This document shows, in pieces, positions 55,054 through 63,728 of a stretch of 64,000 nt of DNA. The DNA lies in contig NZ_CADFEJ010000004.1 of NCBI RefSeq assembly GCF_902833055.1, forward strand, positions 403,801 through 467,800, given 5' to 3'. How positions within the stretch are numbered: position 1 is the stretch's first letter; each line of letters opens with the position of its first letter. The notes beneath the pieces were generated by a model. That model was not told the DNA's origin and ran no database searches. It saw only the letters and a list, made by a program, of their open reading frames with translations. The position numbers and the translations under genes are program-made. This stretch comes from Burkholderia territorii. Its GTDB lineage: Bacteria > Pseudomonadota > Gammaproteobacteria > Burkholderiales > Burkholderiaceae.

Positions 55054-55710
55054 ATGCTACAGCTGTGCGGTATTCCGTTGTCCAACTATTACAACAAGGT
55101 GAAGTTCGTTCTGCTCGAACACGGCATCCCGTTCGAGGAGTCGGCATGCAGCCTGCCGATCTGCGATCCCGCACTGCTCGCCGATTCGCCGCTCGGCAAG
55201 ATTCCGTTCCTGAAGACGGAAGAGGGTGCGCTGTTCGAATCCCAGGTGATCGTCGAGTATCTCGCCGCACGTTATCCCGACAAGGCGATTTTCCCTGCCG
55301 GACCGTTCGCAGCCGCGAAGGTGCGCGAACTCGTCGAGACGCTCGAGCTGTATCTCGAATGGACCGCGCGCGAGGTCTATACGGAGGCGTTTTTCGGCGG
55401 CAAGGTCAGCGACGGCATGAAGGCGCATGTCGAAAAGCGCCTGCCGCGCGCGATCGACGCGTTCAAGCAGATGACGCGGTTCTCGCCCTACGTGCTCGGC
55501 GACACGTTCAGTCTTGCGGACATTGCCGCGGCAATCCATCTGCCGGTGATCGGAATGGCGACGAAGGCCGTCTTCGGCCGCGATTTTCTGCTCGATGCCG
55601 GCATCGACTGGAAGGCGCACGCGAAGCTGGTCGGCGAGCGGCCGGCCGCGCAGCGCGTGGCGGCCGATCGCAAGGCCTATGTCGAGGCGACGAGCGCCGC
55701 ACGTTCGTAA
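55054..55710 (+). CDS. Glutathione S-transferase family protein
   Basis: 218 residues with an N-terminal thioredoxin-like domain (Gly-Lys-Ile-Pro-Phe-Leu and Glu-Ser-Gln-Val-Ile-Val-Glu-Tyr-Leu form the glutathione site) and a C-terminal helical domain with Ser-Leu-Ala-Asp-Ile-Ala-Ala-Ala as N-capping box. The putative catalytic position is Ser10 (Pro-Leu-Ser-Asn-Tyr-Tyr). The subclass is not clear. The ATG follows GAAGGAG. It is divergent from the PaaG-like gene, with a palindrome between them. Confidence 0.9.
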   Translation: MLQLCGIPLSNYYNKVKFVLLEHGIPFEESACSLPICDPALLADSPLGKIPFLKTEEGALFESQVIVEYLAARYPDKAIFPAGPFAAAKVRELVETLELYLEWTAREVYTEAFFGGKVSDGMKAHVEKRLPRAIDAFKQMTRFSPYVLGDTFSLADIAAAIHLPVIGMATKAVFGRDFLLDAGIDWKAHAKLVGERPAAQRVAADRKAYVEATSAARS

Positions 55711-55756
55711 GCACGGGCGCGGGCGCGGTGCCGCACCGCGCACGCCCATCCACGAA

Positions 55757-56929
55757 TTACAGGCGTGCGAGCCGTTCGAGCGCGGATGCGAGCGTGCTTT
55801 CCTGTTTCGCGAAGCAGAAGCGCACGACGCCCGATTCGTGCGGCTCGTGATAGAACGCCGACACCGGAATTGCCGCCACGCCGATCTCCGACGTGAGCCA
55901 CTTCGAGAATTCCGCTTCGGGCAGATCGCTGATCGCCGAATAGTCGACGCACTGGAAGTACGTGCCGGGGCACGGCAGCAGCTTGAAGCGCGTGCGCTCG
56001 AGGCCGGCGCGGAAGAAGTCGCGCTTCTTCTGGTAAAAGTCGGGCAGCGTGAGGTACGGTGCCGGATCGCGCAGGTAGTCGGCGAGCCCGATCTGCATCG
56101 GCGTGTTCACCGTGAACACGTTGAACTGATGGACCTTGCGAAACTCCGCGGTCAGTGCGGCAGGCGCCGCGACATAGCCGATCTTCCAGCCCGTCACATG
56201 GTAGGTCTTCCCGAAGCTCGACACGATGAAGCTGCGCGCGGCCAGTTCCGGGTAGCGCGCGACGCTTTCATGCCGCGCGCCGTCGTAGACCATGTGTTCG
56301 TACACTTCATCCGACAGGATCAGCACGTTGGTGCCGCGCACGATCTCCTCGAGCTTGCGCATGTCGGCCTCGCGCCACACGGTGCCGGTCGGGTTGTGCG
56401 GCGTGTTGATCATGATCAACCGCGTTTTCGGCGTGATCGCCGCGGCCAGGCGATCGAACGGAATTGTGTAGTCGGGCGCGTCCAGCGTAACGAACACGGG
56501 CTTGCCGCCCGCGAGCTCGATCGACGGCAGATAGCTGTCGTAGGTCGGCTCGATGACGATGACTTCGTCGCCCGGATGGACCGCGCACAGGATCGCCGTC
56601 AGCAGCGCCTGCGTCGCGCCGGCCGTGACCGTGATCTCGGTGGCCGGGTCGTAGCGTCGGCCGTAGACCTGCGCGATCTTGTCGGCGATCGCGTCGCGCA
56701 ACGGCGCGACGCCGGCCATCGGCGGATACTGGTTGTGACCGTTGCGCATCGCGGCCGCGACCGCGTCAACGATGCGCGGGTCGCAGTCGAAATCCGGGAA
56801 GCCCTGGCCGAGGTTCACGGCGCCTTTCTCGGCGGCGAGCGCGCTCATGACCGTGAAGATCGTCGTGCCGACGTTCGGCAGGCGCGAGGGGAAAACGGGA
56901 GTCGTAGGCATGTCGGAAGGAGCGTTCAT
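55757..56929 (-). CDS. PLP-dependent aminotransferase (methionine aminotransferase-like)
   Basis: 390 residues from ATG 56929; ATG 56911 is possible as well. Class I/II aminotransferase fold: Asn179-Pro-Thr-Gly, Asp207-Glu-Val-Tyr210, and Ser-Ser-Phe-Gly-Lys241-Thr-Tyr-His-Val-Thr-Gly-Trp-Lys with Lys241 as Schiff-base lysine. The Thr-Tyr-His-Val-Thr-Gly-Trp version of the lysine loop matches YbdL-type enzymes that prefer methionine, aromatic amino acids and glutamine. It is cytoplasmic and probably part of methionine or keto-acid metabolism. Confidence 0.9.
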   Translation of the reverse strand: MNAPSDMPTTPVFPSRLPNVGTTIFTVMSALAAEKGAVNLGQGFPDFDCDPRIVDAVAAAMRNGHNQYPPMAGVAPLRDAIADKIAQVYGRRYDPATEITVTAGATQALLTAILCAVHPGDEVIVIEPTYDSYLPSIELAGGKPVFVTLDAPDYTIPFDRLAAAITPKTRLIMINTPHNPTGTVWREADMRKLEEIVRGTNVLILSDEVYEHMVYDGARHESVARYPELAARSFIVSSFGKTYHVTGWKIGYVAAPAALTAEFRKVHQFNVFTVNTPMQIGLADYLRDPAPYLTLPDFYQKKRDFFRAGLERTRFKLLPCPGTYFQCVDYSAISDLPEAEFSKWLTSEIGVAAIPVSAFYHEPHESGVVRFCFAKQESTLASALERLARL

Positions 56930-56961
56930 CGATACGGTCGCAAGCGGTGGCGCCGGGCTCG

Positions 56962-57468
56962 TCAGGCCGGCGTGGCAGTGGTGGCGGTGACGGCCAACGC
57001 GGCATCGAGCGCGCAGGCTTCGGTAAATGGCGCGGGCTGCGCGATCCGGAAGCCGAAGTCGCGCGCGGTGCGCTTCGCGAGCTTGAGCAGCGCGCGATCT
57101 TTCGACACGAGCCAGTCGGCCTGCGCGGCGCGCGCGAGTTCGAGAAACTTCTGGTCGTCGCGGTCCTTGCACTTCGGCAGGGGTGGCGCGCCGGCATCCA
57201 CGGGCGGCGGCTCGACGAGGCTCGCCAGGCGTGCGACGGTCGCGAGCGCTTCGGCCTTGTCGATCGCGCGCGCCTGAAACTGCGGATAATCGAGCACGAG
57301 GTCGAGTTCGTTCAGGCAGCGGCCGTCGATGACGGCGGCCAGCGTGCCGCGTTCGAGCGCAGCCCGGATCGGGCGCGTGGCGGGGTCGTCGAATACGAGT
57401 ATGTCGATCCAGACGTTCGAGTCGAGCACGACGCGATGTGCGGCATGCGGGGCGAGGGAGCGGGTCAT
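56962..57468 (-). CDS. PIN domain protein, putative toxin-type ribonuclease without visible antitoxin
   Basis: 168 residues. The PIN pattern of acidic residues is present: Val-Leu-Asp-Ser-Asn-Val-Trp-Ile-Asp at the start, Glu in Cys-Leu-Asn-Glu-Leu, Asp-Arg-Asp-Asp-Gln-Lys-Phe-Leu-Glu-Leu-Ala and a terminal Ser-Lys-Asp-Arg-Ala-Leu-Leu. Such proteins are annotated as toxin components of type II systems. No antitoxin gene is adjacent: only 57 bases separate it from yaaA, and the downstream neighbour is the aminotransferase. It may be a solitary RNase. Confidence 0.82.
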   Translation of the reverse strand: MTRSLAPHAAHRVVLDSNVWIDILVFDDPATRPIRAALERGTLAAVIDGRCLNELDLVLDYPQFQARAIDKAEALATVARLASLVEPPPVDAGAPPLPKCKDRDDQKFLELARAAQADWLVSKDRALLKLAKRTARDFGFRIAQPAPFTEACALDAALAVTATTATPA

Positions 57469-57525
57469 TCGTTACAATCGGTGGTTTTCGTCTGACCGCA
57501 AGGCACGGCGTGCCAGCGAGCCTCT

Positions 57526-58308
57526 ATGATAATCGTTCTCTCCCCAGCCAAATCCCTCGACTACGATACGCCCGCCCACGTTCCGTCTTACACGAAGCCT
57601 GCATTCATCGACGAAGCGTCGGAACTGATCGACGGCCTGCGCAAGTTGTCGCCGCAGGACATCTCGACGCTGATGGACATCTCCGACCCGCTCGCCCGGC
57701 TGAACTTCCAGCGCTATGCGGATTGGTCGCCCGTCTTCACGACGGCCAACGCGAAGCAGGCGGTGCTCGCGTTCAACGGCGACGTGTACGAAGGGTTCGA
57801 TGCCAAATCGCTGTCGGCCGCCGATCTCGACTATGCGCAGCAGCATGTGCGCGTGCTCTCTGGCCTCTACGGGCTGCTGCGTCCGCTCGATCTGCTGCAG
57901 CCGTACCGGCTCGAGATGGGGACCCGTTTCGCGAACGCGCGCGGCAAGGATCTGTATGCGTTCTGGGGCGACCGGATCACGCGGGCGCTGAACGAGCAGC
58001 TCGAGACGCGCAGCGGCGCGGCGCGCGTGCTGATCAACTGCGCGTCGACCGAGTACTTCAAGTCGGTCAAGCCGAAACTGCTGGCCGCGCCGATCGTCAC
58101 GCCGGTGTTCGAGGACTGGAAGGGCGGCCGCTACAAGATCATCAGCTTCCATGCGAAGCGTGCCCGTGGGCTGATGGCGCGCTACATTGTCGAGAACCGC
58201 ATCGCCGAACCGGCGGCGCTGAAGGATTTCGCGGTGGAAGGCTACGCGTTCGATGCCGCTGCGTCGAACGATTCGACTTACGTATATCGCCGGCGAATCG
58301 GCGAGTGA
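57526..58308 (+). CDS. yaaA: Peroxide stress protein YaaA (DUF328/UPF0246)
   Basis: 260 residues beginning [12 protein letters not shown], the diagnostic start of the family, followed by Phe-Asn-Gly-Asp-Val-Tyr-x-Gly and [12 protein letters not shown]. E. coli YaaA lowers free iron during hydrogen peroxide stress and binds DNA. The protein is cytoplasmic. No OxyR site is evident in the 57-base gap upstream. Confidence 0.95.
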   Translation: MIIVLSPAKSLDYDTPAHVPSYTKPAFIDEASELIDGLRKLSPQDISTLMDISDPLARLNFQRYADWSPVFTTANAKQAVLAFNGDVYEGFDAKSLSAADLDYAQQHVRVLSGLYGLLRPLDLLQPYRLEMGTRFANARGKDLYAFWGDRITRALNEQLETRSGAARVLINCASTEYFKSVKPKLLAAPIVTPVFEDWKGGRYKIISFHAKRARGLMARYIVENRIAEPAALKDFAVEGYAFDAAASNDSTYVYRRRIGE

Positions 58309-58396
58309 CCAAGCCGGCCGTTCACGAGACGGCCGGCGCATGCATGAGGCCGGACACGCGGCACACCGCCGGTTCCGGTCAACAGTGGAGAGATAG

Positions 58397-59551
58397 ATGA
58401 CCCTTTCGATCACCAGCAATTTCGACGCGGGCGCCATCGATGTCGTGTCGTGCGACAGCCCCGATGCGATCCGGCTGCGCGTACGCGGCGACAACCGTTC
58501 GGAATTTGCCCAATGGTTCTACTTCCGGCTGACCGGCGCACGCGGTGAGCGGTGCGTGATGTCGTTCGAGAATGCGGCCGAATGTGCGTATCCGTCGGGA
58601 TGGCGCAACTACAGCGCGGTCGCGAGCTACGATCGCGTCGACTGGTTCCGCGTGCCGACGACGTTCGACGGCAAGACGATGACCATCGACCATACGCCCG
58701 AGTTCGACAGCATCTACTACGCGTATTTCGAGCCATATTCAGAAGAGCGCCATGCCGCGTTCCTCGGCGCCGTCCAGCAATTGCCGCAGGCGAGCGTCGT
58801 CGAGCTCGGCCGTACCGTCGAAGGCCGGCCGATGTCGCTGCTGACGCTCGGTACGCCGGAGGTCGACGGCGCACCGAAGAAGAAGGTATGGGTCATCGCG
58901 CGCCAGCACCCGGGCGAGACGATGGCCGAGTGGTTCGTCGAGGGGCTTGTCAAGCGACTGGCCGGTTGGGGCGACTGGGCAGGCGATCCGGTAGCGCGCA
59001 AGTTGTACGACCGCGCGACGTTCTACATCGTCCCGAACATGAATCCGGACGGCAGCGTGCACGGCAACCTGCGCACCAACGCGGCGGGCGCGAACCTGAA
59101 CCGCGAGTGGATGGCGCCCGATGCCGAGCGCAGCCCCGAAGTGCTGGCCGTGCGCGATGCGATCCATGCGATCGGCTGCGACATGTTCTTCGACATTCAC
59201 GGTGACGAGGATCTGCCGTACGTGTTCGTCGCGGGTTCGGAAATGCTGCCGAGCTTCACGGAGCAGCAGGGCAAGGAGCAGGCCGCATTCATCGATGCGT
59301 TCAAGGTCGCGAGCCCGGATTTCCAGACCGAGCATGGTTATGCGGCGAGCAAGTACAAGGAAGACGCGCTCAAGCTCGCGTCGAAGTACATCGGCCATCG
59401 GTTCGGTTGCTTGTCGCTGACGCTCGAGATGCCGTTCAAGGACAATGCGAACCTTCCGGACGAGCGGGTCGGCTGGAACGGCGAGCGCAGCGCCGCGCTC
59501 GGCGCGGCGATGCTGGCGGCGATCCTGGTGCACGTCGAGACGTTCGCGTAA
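58397..59551 (+). CDS. M14 family zinc carboxypeptidase (cytosolic carboxypeptidase-like)
   Basis: 384 residues with an N-terminal beta-sandwich domain (about 1-120) and a C-terminal M14 catalytic domain. Zinc ligands are His171 and Glu174 (Arg-Gln-His-Pro-Gly-Glu) and His268 (Asp-Ile-His-Gly-Asp-Glu); Asn234-x-Arg236 binds the substrate carboxylate and Glu344 is the general base. This layout is that of the M14D cytosolic carboxypeptidases, which in eukaryotes trim glutamates from tubulin; bacterial substrates are unknown. No signal peptide is seen. A GAGAGATAG ribosome binding site precedes the ATG. Confidence 0.92.
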   Translation: MTLSITSNFDAGAIDVVSCDSPDAIRLRVRGDNRSEFAQWFYFRLTGARGERCVMSFENAAECAYPSGWRNYSAVASYDRVDWFRVPTTFDGKTMTIDHTPEFDSIYYAYFEPYSEERHAAFLGAVQQLPQASVVELGRTVEGRPMSLLTLGTPEVDGAPKKKVWVIARQHPGETMAEWFVEGLVKRLAGWGDWAGDPVARKLYDRATFYIVPNMNPDGSVHGNLRTNAAGANLNREWMAPDAERSPEVLAVRDAIHAIGCDMFFDIHGDEDLPYVFVAGSEMLPSFTEQQGKEQAAFIDAFKVASPDFQTEHGYAASKYKEDALKLASKYIGHRFGCLSLTLEMPFKDNANLPDERVGWNGERSAALGAAMLAAILVHVETFA

Positions 59552-59570
59552 GCGTTCCGTCGTCGATATG

Positions 59571-59607
59571 AAAAAGCCGGCGCATCGTGCGATGCGCCGG
59601 CTTTTTT
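59571..59607. terminator. Bidirectional intrinsic terminator
   Basis: A 17-bp perfect stem (AAAAAGCCGGCGCATCG and complement) with A and T tracts on its two sides, between the converging carboxypeptidase and Lys-tail genes. It can serve both strands. Confidence 0.92.
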
Positions 59608-59632
59608 GCTTTCGTCGTTGCTGCTCCGCGGA

Positions 59633-60286
59633 TCAGGACTTCTTCGCGGTTTTCTTCTTCACGGCTTTCTTCTGGCCGCTTGATTTCTGCGTTGCGACGG
59701 CTTTCTTGCCGGTGCGGCCGGATGCCTTGGCCTTGCCCTTGCCGCGGTGCGACTTGCCCTTGAACTTCTTCGTCGACGACGACGGACGCTCGACACGCGG
59801 CTTCAGTGGCGGCACCGGATCGTTCCAGCTGAACGCAAGCATTTGCTGCCCGACATAGCCGCATCGGAACTTCAGCGGTGTCGGGTCGCTGCCGTCGCTG
59901 TGGACGCCGAGGCCGTCAACGGTGACGATGTTGTCGACCTTCACGCGCTGCTTGCCCTGATCGAACGAATCGTTCCATGGCGTGATCGTCGCGTTGCCGC
60001 TTTCGAACGCGTTCGGCGCGAAGTCGACGCGATCGAAGGCCGTCGACGTGCTGGCGATGAAGCTGCCGTGCGCCGCACAATCGGCGACGATCGGATCCGC
60101 ATGCATCTCGTTGACGAATTTGTTGATCAGTTCGGAGCGCTGGTCGAGGAGGTCGGCGAATACCGGTGCCGGAAGCGCAAGCGACAGGCCCGCGACACAG
60201 GCTGCCAGCTTGCCGAACGCCCGGAAAATCCGAAGCGAGGCAGGTGAGCTGTCCATCTGGTTATTGGTGAGGAGCGAATGAGACAT
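59633..60286 (-). CDS. Exported protein with histone H1-like lysine-rich tail (BspC-like)
   Basis: 217 residues from ATG 60286 (ATG 60256 possible). A signal sequence (about 22-44) ends Pro-Val-Phe-Ala; mature part starts Asp-Leu-Leu-Asp-Gln-Arg. A domain at about 45-162 with Cys70 and Cys142, likely a disulfide, resembles a Burkholderia family I recall as 'BspC domain', function unknown. The last 46 residues (172-217) are Lys/Ala/Ser/Gly with Lys-Lys and Ala-Lys repeats, like histone H1 tails. An exported protein with a nucleic-acid- or polyanion-binding tail is unusual; LPS, DNA or a cell-surface polyanion could be the partner. Confidence 0.8.
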   Translation of the reverse strand: MSHSLLTNNQMDSSPASLRIFRAFGKLAACVAGLSLALPAPVFADLLDQRSELINKFVNEMHADPIVADCAAHGSFIASTSTAFDRVDFAPNAFESGNATITPWNDSFDQGKQRVKVDNIVTVDGLGVHSDGSDPTPLKFRCGYVGQQMLAFSWNDPVPPLKPRVERPSSSTKKFKGKSHRGKGKAKASGRTGKKAVATQKSSGQKKAVKKKTAKKS

Positions 60287-60306
60287 CGGGCACGTATAGA
60301 TGCCCG
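60287..60306 (-). promoter_or_regulatory. Hairpin directly at the start codon of the Lys-tail protein gene
   Basis: CGGGCA and TGCCCG form a 6-bp stem with an 8-base loop that ends at the base before ATG 60286 on the minus strand. No ribosome binding site fits between them. It either controls initiation or shows that translation starts at 60256 instead. Confidence 0.4.
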
Positions 60307-60422
60307 ATGAAGAACAGGAGTTCAATCTTAGCGTAAAAAAGTTGCGCGGCAGTAGATGTCGCACTCTCCCGCACTGCGCAAGTGGATCGTCACATGCGTC
60401 GCTTGCACCGGGGCCGGCATGT

Positions 60423-61097
60423 TCAGGCGCGCGGGCCTCCGAGGCGATAGCGCCGAACGTCGAACGTCGTGACCCACGCCGGACGATAGATGGCGATGAG
60501 CGCGGTGGCCATGCCCGTGAACCATGCTTCGCCGAGCGCGAGCAGCGCAGTGTTGAGCAGATAGCCTGCGGGAATGACGACGGGCACGCCGTCCGCGAGA
60601 GCAAGCTGGACACCGGCCGCGGCTGCGGCGACTGCGATGATCGCGATGGCCGGTGACAGGAATCCCTGGCCGGTGATGAACGACGCGAGATTGTGCGGGA
60701 GCCACGCGATCGCGGCGCGTTGCAGTAACGCGGATACGGCGACCGGGAGCGCGCCGTAGATGAGGTAGGTGACGCCGATGCCCTGCCACGGCGCATCGAA
60801 GACGACCGCGGCGACGGCTGTGACGGCACCCATCGCGATCAGCGCAAGCGTCCAGTCGAACAGCGTGACGAGCAGCGTCGCGCCGAGCAGGTGCATGACG
60901 ATGCCGTCGTCGAGCCACGCATTCGAGGCCCAGAGCACCGTGATCGCTGTGACGAGCGCGAGCCAAACGTGCTGGAGCGTTGCATCCTGGAGGCGGACGA
61001 AGGGCCGATTCCAGAGCGCGAGCGCGAGCAGCGCCACGGCGGCGATCCAGCCACCGACGCCAACCCAGAGCGGAAGCGGTGTGAAAAGAAAACCCAT
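60423..61097 (-). CDS. CbiM-like energy-coupling factor permease, solitary
   Basis: 224 residues with six or seven membrane helices. Gly-Ile-Val-Met-His-Leu-Leu-Gly-Ala-Thr-Leu, with the His, and the later Gly-Glu-Ala-Trp-Phe-Thr-Gly-Met segment are those of CbiM/NikM, the substrate-binding subunits of cobalt and nickel ECF transporters. CbiM needs a second N-terminal metal-binding segment (Met-His-Ile-x-Asp), which is not seen here, and no CbiN, CbiQ or CbiO gene is adjacent. It may therefore be a stand-alone permease for another substrate. Confidence 0.82.
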   Translation of the reverse strand: MGFLFTPLPLWVGVGGWIAAVALLALALWNRPFVRLQDATLQHVWLALVTAITVLWASNAWLDDGIVMHLLGATLLVTLFDWTLALIAMGAVTAVAAVVFDAPWQGIGVTYLIYGALPVAVSALLQRAAIAWLPHNLASFITGQGFLSPAIAIIAVAAAAAGVQLALADGVPVVIPAGYLLNTALLALGEAWFTGMATALIAIYRPAWVTTFDVRRYRLGGPRA

Positions 61098-61172
61098 GCG
61101 TTCATATTACTCGTTGAGCATCAAACGTGGGAATTCGCACATGTCGGCCGTCGCAATATCGACACTGTCCGA

Positions 61173-62009
61173 TCAGCGCTCGCGCCGAAATCGCGCTGGC
61201 GGTTCGGCCGCGAGCGGCAGATCCCGCGTGCCGGTGTTCGCGGCGGGCAGCGGATATGGGCGGTCGTTCCGTTGTGTACGCAGCGGAACCGGGCCGCGTT
61301 CGCCGATGACGGGTTTGCTCGCGTGGTCTCGGTTCGCCAGCAACACTTCGAGATGCGGCGACAGCCACCCGTTGTAGATCGCGACGGCGGCGGCGCGGTT
61401 CGCCGCACCTAGTTGCTGAAAGATGCTGGCGAGGTGGATCTTCACGGTGCCTTCGCTGATGCCGAGCGTGCGAGCGATCATCTTGTTGGTGCTGCCCATA
61501 TGGACGAAGCGCATGATCTGCGCCTGCCTCGGCGACAGGAGGCTGCTTGGCGGGCGGCGCGGCAGCGATCCGGCGAGCGTCTGGAAATGGGCGTCCTGGC
61601 GAACCGCGGCAGCGGAGGGCAGCAGGCTCAGTGCGATGGGCGGGATGTAATGGCCGCCCAGCAGAACCATTTCGAGCGCCCGCACGATCAGGTGCGGCCG
61701 CGTGGAGTGCGGAATCACACCCGCGACGCCATAGTTGTAGAAGCGCTGGATGGCTTCCGGCGTGGATTCGTCGATCAGTAACGCGGCCGGCGTCGGCGAG
61801 CAGGCGCTGCAGAGCGCCTGGAGTTCGCAGTGACGGTGTACGTCCAGCCAGTTGATGGCAACGAGGTCGAAGCGCTGGGTGCGCAGCAGCCGGCGCGCCT
61901 GGAAACCATCGGGCGCATCGTTGATGCTGGCGTGACGGTCGATCTGCCGTAGCAGAGCCTTCAGTCCGTCACGCCGTTCGGCGTCTGAGTTCAGCACCAG
62001 GAACCGCAT
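61173..62009 (-). CDS. LuxR-type regulator with degenerate receiver domain
   Basis: 278 residues from ATG 62009, with GGAGG 7 bases upstream. The N-terminal 120 residues fold like a receiver, but the phospho-accepting Asp position holds Asn53 (Leu-Val-Ala-Ile-Asn) and the conserved Lys position holds His101. The C-terminal LuxR helix-turn-helix (157-213) is intact (Leu-Ser-Pro-Arg-Gln ... Ile-Ser-Glu-Gly-Thr-Val-Lys-Ile-His). A basic Arg-rich tail follows. No histidine kinase is adjacent. It should act without phosphorylation, perhaps through a ligand or a partner protein. Confidence 0.9.
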   Translation of the reverse strand: MRFLVLNSDAERRDGLKALLRQIDRHASINDAPDGFQARRLLRTQRFDLVAINWLDVHRHCELQALCSACSPTPAALLIDESTPEAIQRFYNYGVAGVIPHSTRPHLIVRALEMVLLGGHYIPPIALSLLPSAAAVRQDAHFQTLAGSLPRRPPSSLLSPRQAQIMRFVHMGSTNKMIARTLGISEGTVKIHLASIFQQLGAANRAAAVAIYNGWLSPHLEVLLANRDHASKPVIGERGPVPLRTQRNDRPYPLPAANTGTRDLPLAAEPPARFRRER

Positions 62010-62150
62010 ATTCAACCTCCGTAAGGTGAGTCATTGAGCTGCCGTTGGCATGTGTTTGATCCGATGATGACAAAAACCTTACACGAAGTCTGCTTGGCTG
62101 AACGGCTTAGGAGAAGTCTGAAATTTCGTGTGACCGAGATGCGGACGAGA

Positions 62151-62184
62151 AAAAAGCCGCTCCGGCAGGAACCGGGAGCGGCTT
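62151..62184 (-). terminator. Intrinsic terminator after the DUF2863 gene
   Basis: AAGCCGCTCC pairs with GGAGCGGCTT, and the minus strand continues into TTTTCTC, which ends transcription of the DUF2863 gene. Confidence 0.8.
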
Positions 62185-62219
62185 CGTCGGGCAGGCTCTG
62201 GGGGCCTGCCGCGTGTCCA

Positions 62220-63437
62220 TCAGTGGAAGTGCGGCTGGGCCGGCGATGCATCTTCCGGCATTTCCGCGTGGACGATCTCGCCGAGCGGATCGGCATAGAG
62301 CGGCACGCCGCAGTCGTCGCAGTATTCCGGCTCGAAGCGGCCTGCGTGCCTGCGGACGTCGGTTACGCCGCATTCCTTCAGCAGACTCACGATCTCCTCG
62401 AGCGGCCCCTCGATCGGTGCTTCGCCTTCGAGCGTCGCGCTATCGATCGACACGTCGCCGTTTTCACGACCGTAGAGCGGCCACACGACGCCATAAATCA
62501 CATCGTTGCTGGCGCGTCGCGTGAACCCGACGCGATACTCGTCGATCCGTCGCTCGCCGAAGCCCGCGACCACGGCGCGCAGCTCTTGCGGTGCTGCACC
62601 AAGTGTGTCGAAAAGATAACGAATGGCCGTTCGGACCGTGTGCGGACGGATGCGTTCGTCCGCATCGCGGCAGGCCGAATAGTACGCGTCCGGAAGCAGG
62701 CATTCGAATTCGCAACCAGGGAGCGCAACCGACAGGTTCGGCCCGCCTTGGGCGGCCCATTGCTCGAGACACTGGCCGCGTTCGATCCGGTTGCCGTGCT
62801 CCTCTTCCTGCCAGCGGAACAGTGGTGCGCCGGCAGGAGCGGCGACGACGGCGAGCAGGAAGCGTGGGTCGGCCAGGATCGGCGAGGTTTCGGGCAGGTC
62901 GCCGAAGCCGAGCTTGGCGGCGTGCTGGCCGAGTGCGGCGTGCGCGAGCTGCTGGGCGAGCCGGTAGGTCTCGACGTGGTGGCGCGGCAGTTGGTCGATG
63001 CTGTACAGGAACGGGGCCAGCCCGACCAGCGTACCGGTCGCGAGTACGTGCGCCTGCAGGTGCGTGCGCAATGCGTCGGCGACGTCGGCTTTCAGCGGGC
63101 CTGACGGAATCATGTAGCGCGTCCACGCAAGCACGGGCACGGCGACGAGCAGCGCGTCATACGGCTGGCCCTCGTGCTCGATCACCATCGACTCACTATG
63201 CGTCTCGGCCATGTCGGCGAGCGCGCCGTAGGCGTCGGGGTGGTTCTGCTGCAGATGGTCGAGTGCTGCGTCGAGCGTGGTCTGGTTGCCGTTGCGGACA
63301 ATCTTGGCGAGTAGCGCATCGAGCTTCGCTTCCCAGAAGCGATCCTCGATGCGGCTGCCAGAGGCGAAGAGCGCAAGCGACAGGCCGACCAGTTTGTCGG
63401 CGTCGGGGGGGAGGCGTTTGGCGATTCGCTGGCGCAT
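62220..63437 (-). CDS. DUF2863 family protein
   Basis: 405 residues without signal peptide or membrane helix. The N-terminus starts Met-Arg-Gln-Arg-Ile-Ala-Lys-Arg-Leu-Pro. A Cys-x2-Cys pair lies in Tyr-Cys-Asp-Asp-Cys-Gly-Val-Pro-Leu-Tyr-Ala-Asp-Pro near the C-terminus, and a His-rich end (Pro-His-Phe-His) follows, so a metal site is possible. Function is unknown; the family is largely confined to beta-proteobacteria. It is separated from the rrn operon by a divergent promoter region. Confidence 0.85.
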   Translation of the reverse strand: MRQRIAKRLPPDADKLVGLSLALFASGSRIEDRFWEAKLDALLAKIVRNGNQTTLDAALDHLQQNHPDAYGALADMAETHSESMVIEHEGQPYDALLVAVPVLAWTRYMIPSGPLKADVADALRTHLQAHVLATGTLVGLAPFLYSIDQLPRHHVETYRLAQQLAHAALGQHAAKLGFGDLPETSPILADPRFLLAVVAAPAGAPLFRWQEEEHGNRIERGQCLEQWAAQGGPNLSVALPGCEFECLLPDAYYSACRDADERIRPHTVRTAIRYLFDTLGAAPQELRAVVAGFGERRIDEYRVGFTRRASNDVIYGVVWPLYGRENGDVSIDSATLEGEAPIEGPLEEIVSLLKECGVTDVRRHAGRFEPEYCDDCGVPLYADPLGEIVHAEMPEDASPAQPHFH

Positions 63438-63565
63438 ATTAAATACGTATAGAAAGAGGCGAAGAACCTCACATTCTAGTCCGTTCTTTGCGCGATAAGC
63501 GGTCTCGTGCTCCGGCAGGGCCGGGAGGCCGAATCGGTAGGGAAGAAGAAAAATCCATCAAACCC

Positions 63566-63594
63566 TTGCGCGAATGCCGTGAGGTGCATAGAAT
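63566..63594 (+). promoter_or_regulatory. rrn promoter P1 (distal)
   Basis: TTGCGC, exactly 17 bases, TAGAAT, followed by CTCGCCTCT, which is shared with P2. It lies about 430 bases before the 16S gene. Confidence 0.6.
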
Positions 63595-63728
63595 CTCGCC
63601 TCTTTCGCGCTAACGGCAACGCGGCGCGGAGGAAAGAAGGAAAGCGGTGCGGTTGGGCTGGCTGTAGAGCCGCCGGCGCACACGAAGTTGAACCCCCGGT
63701 CGTCGCAACGAAGCAGTTCAAAAAGTTG

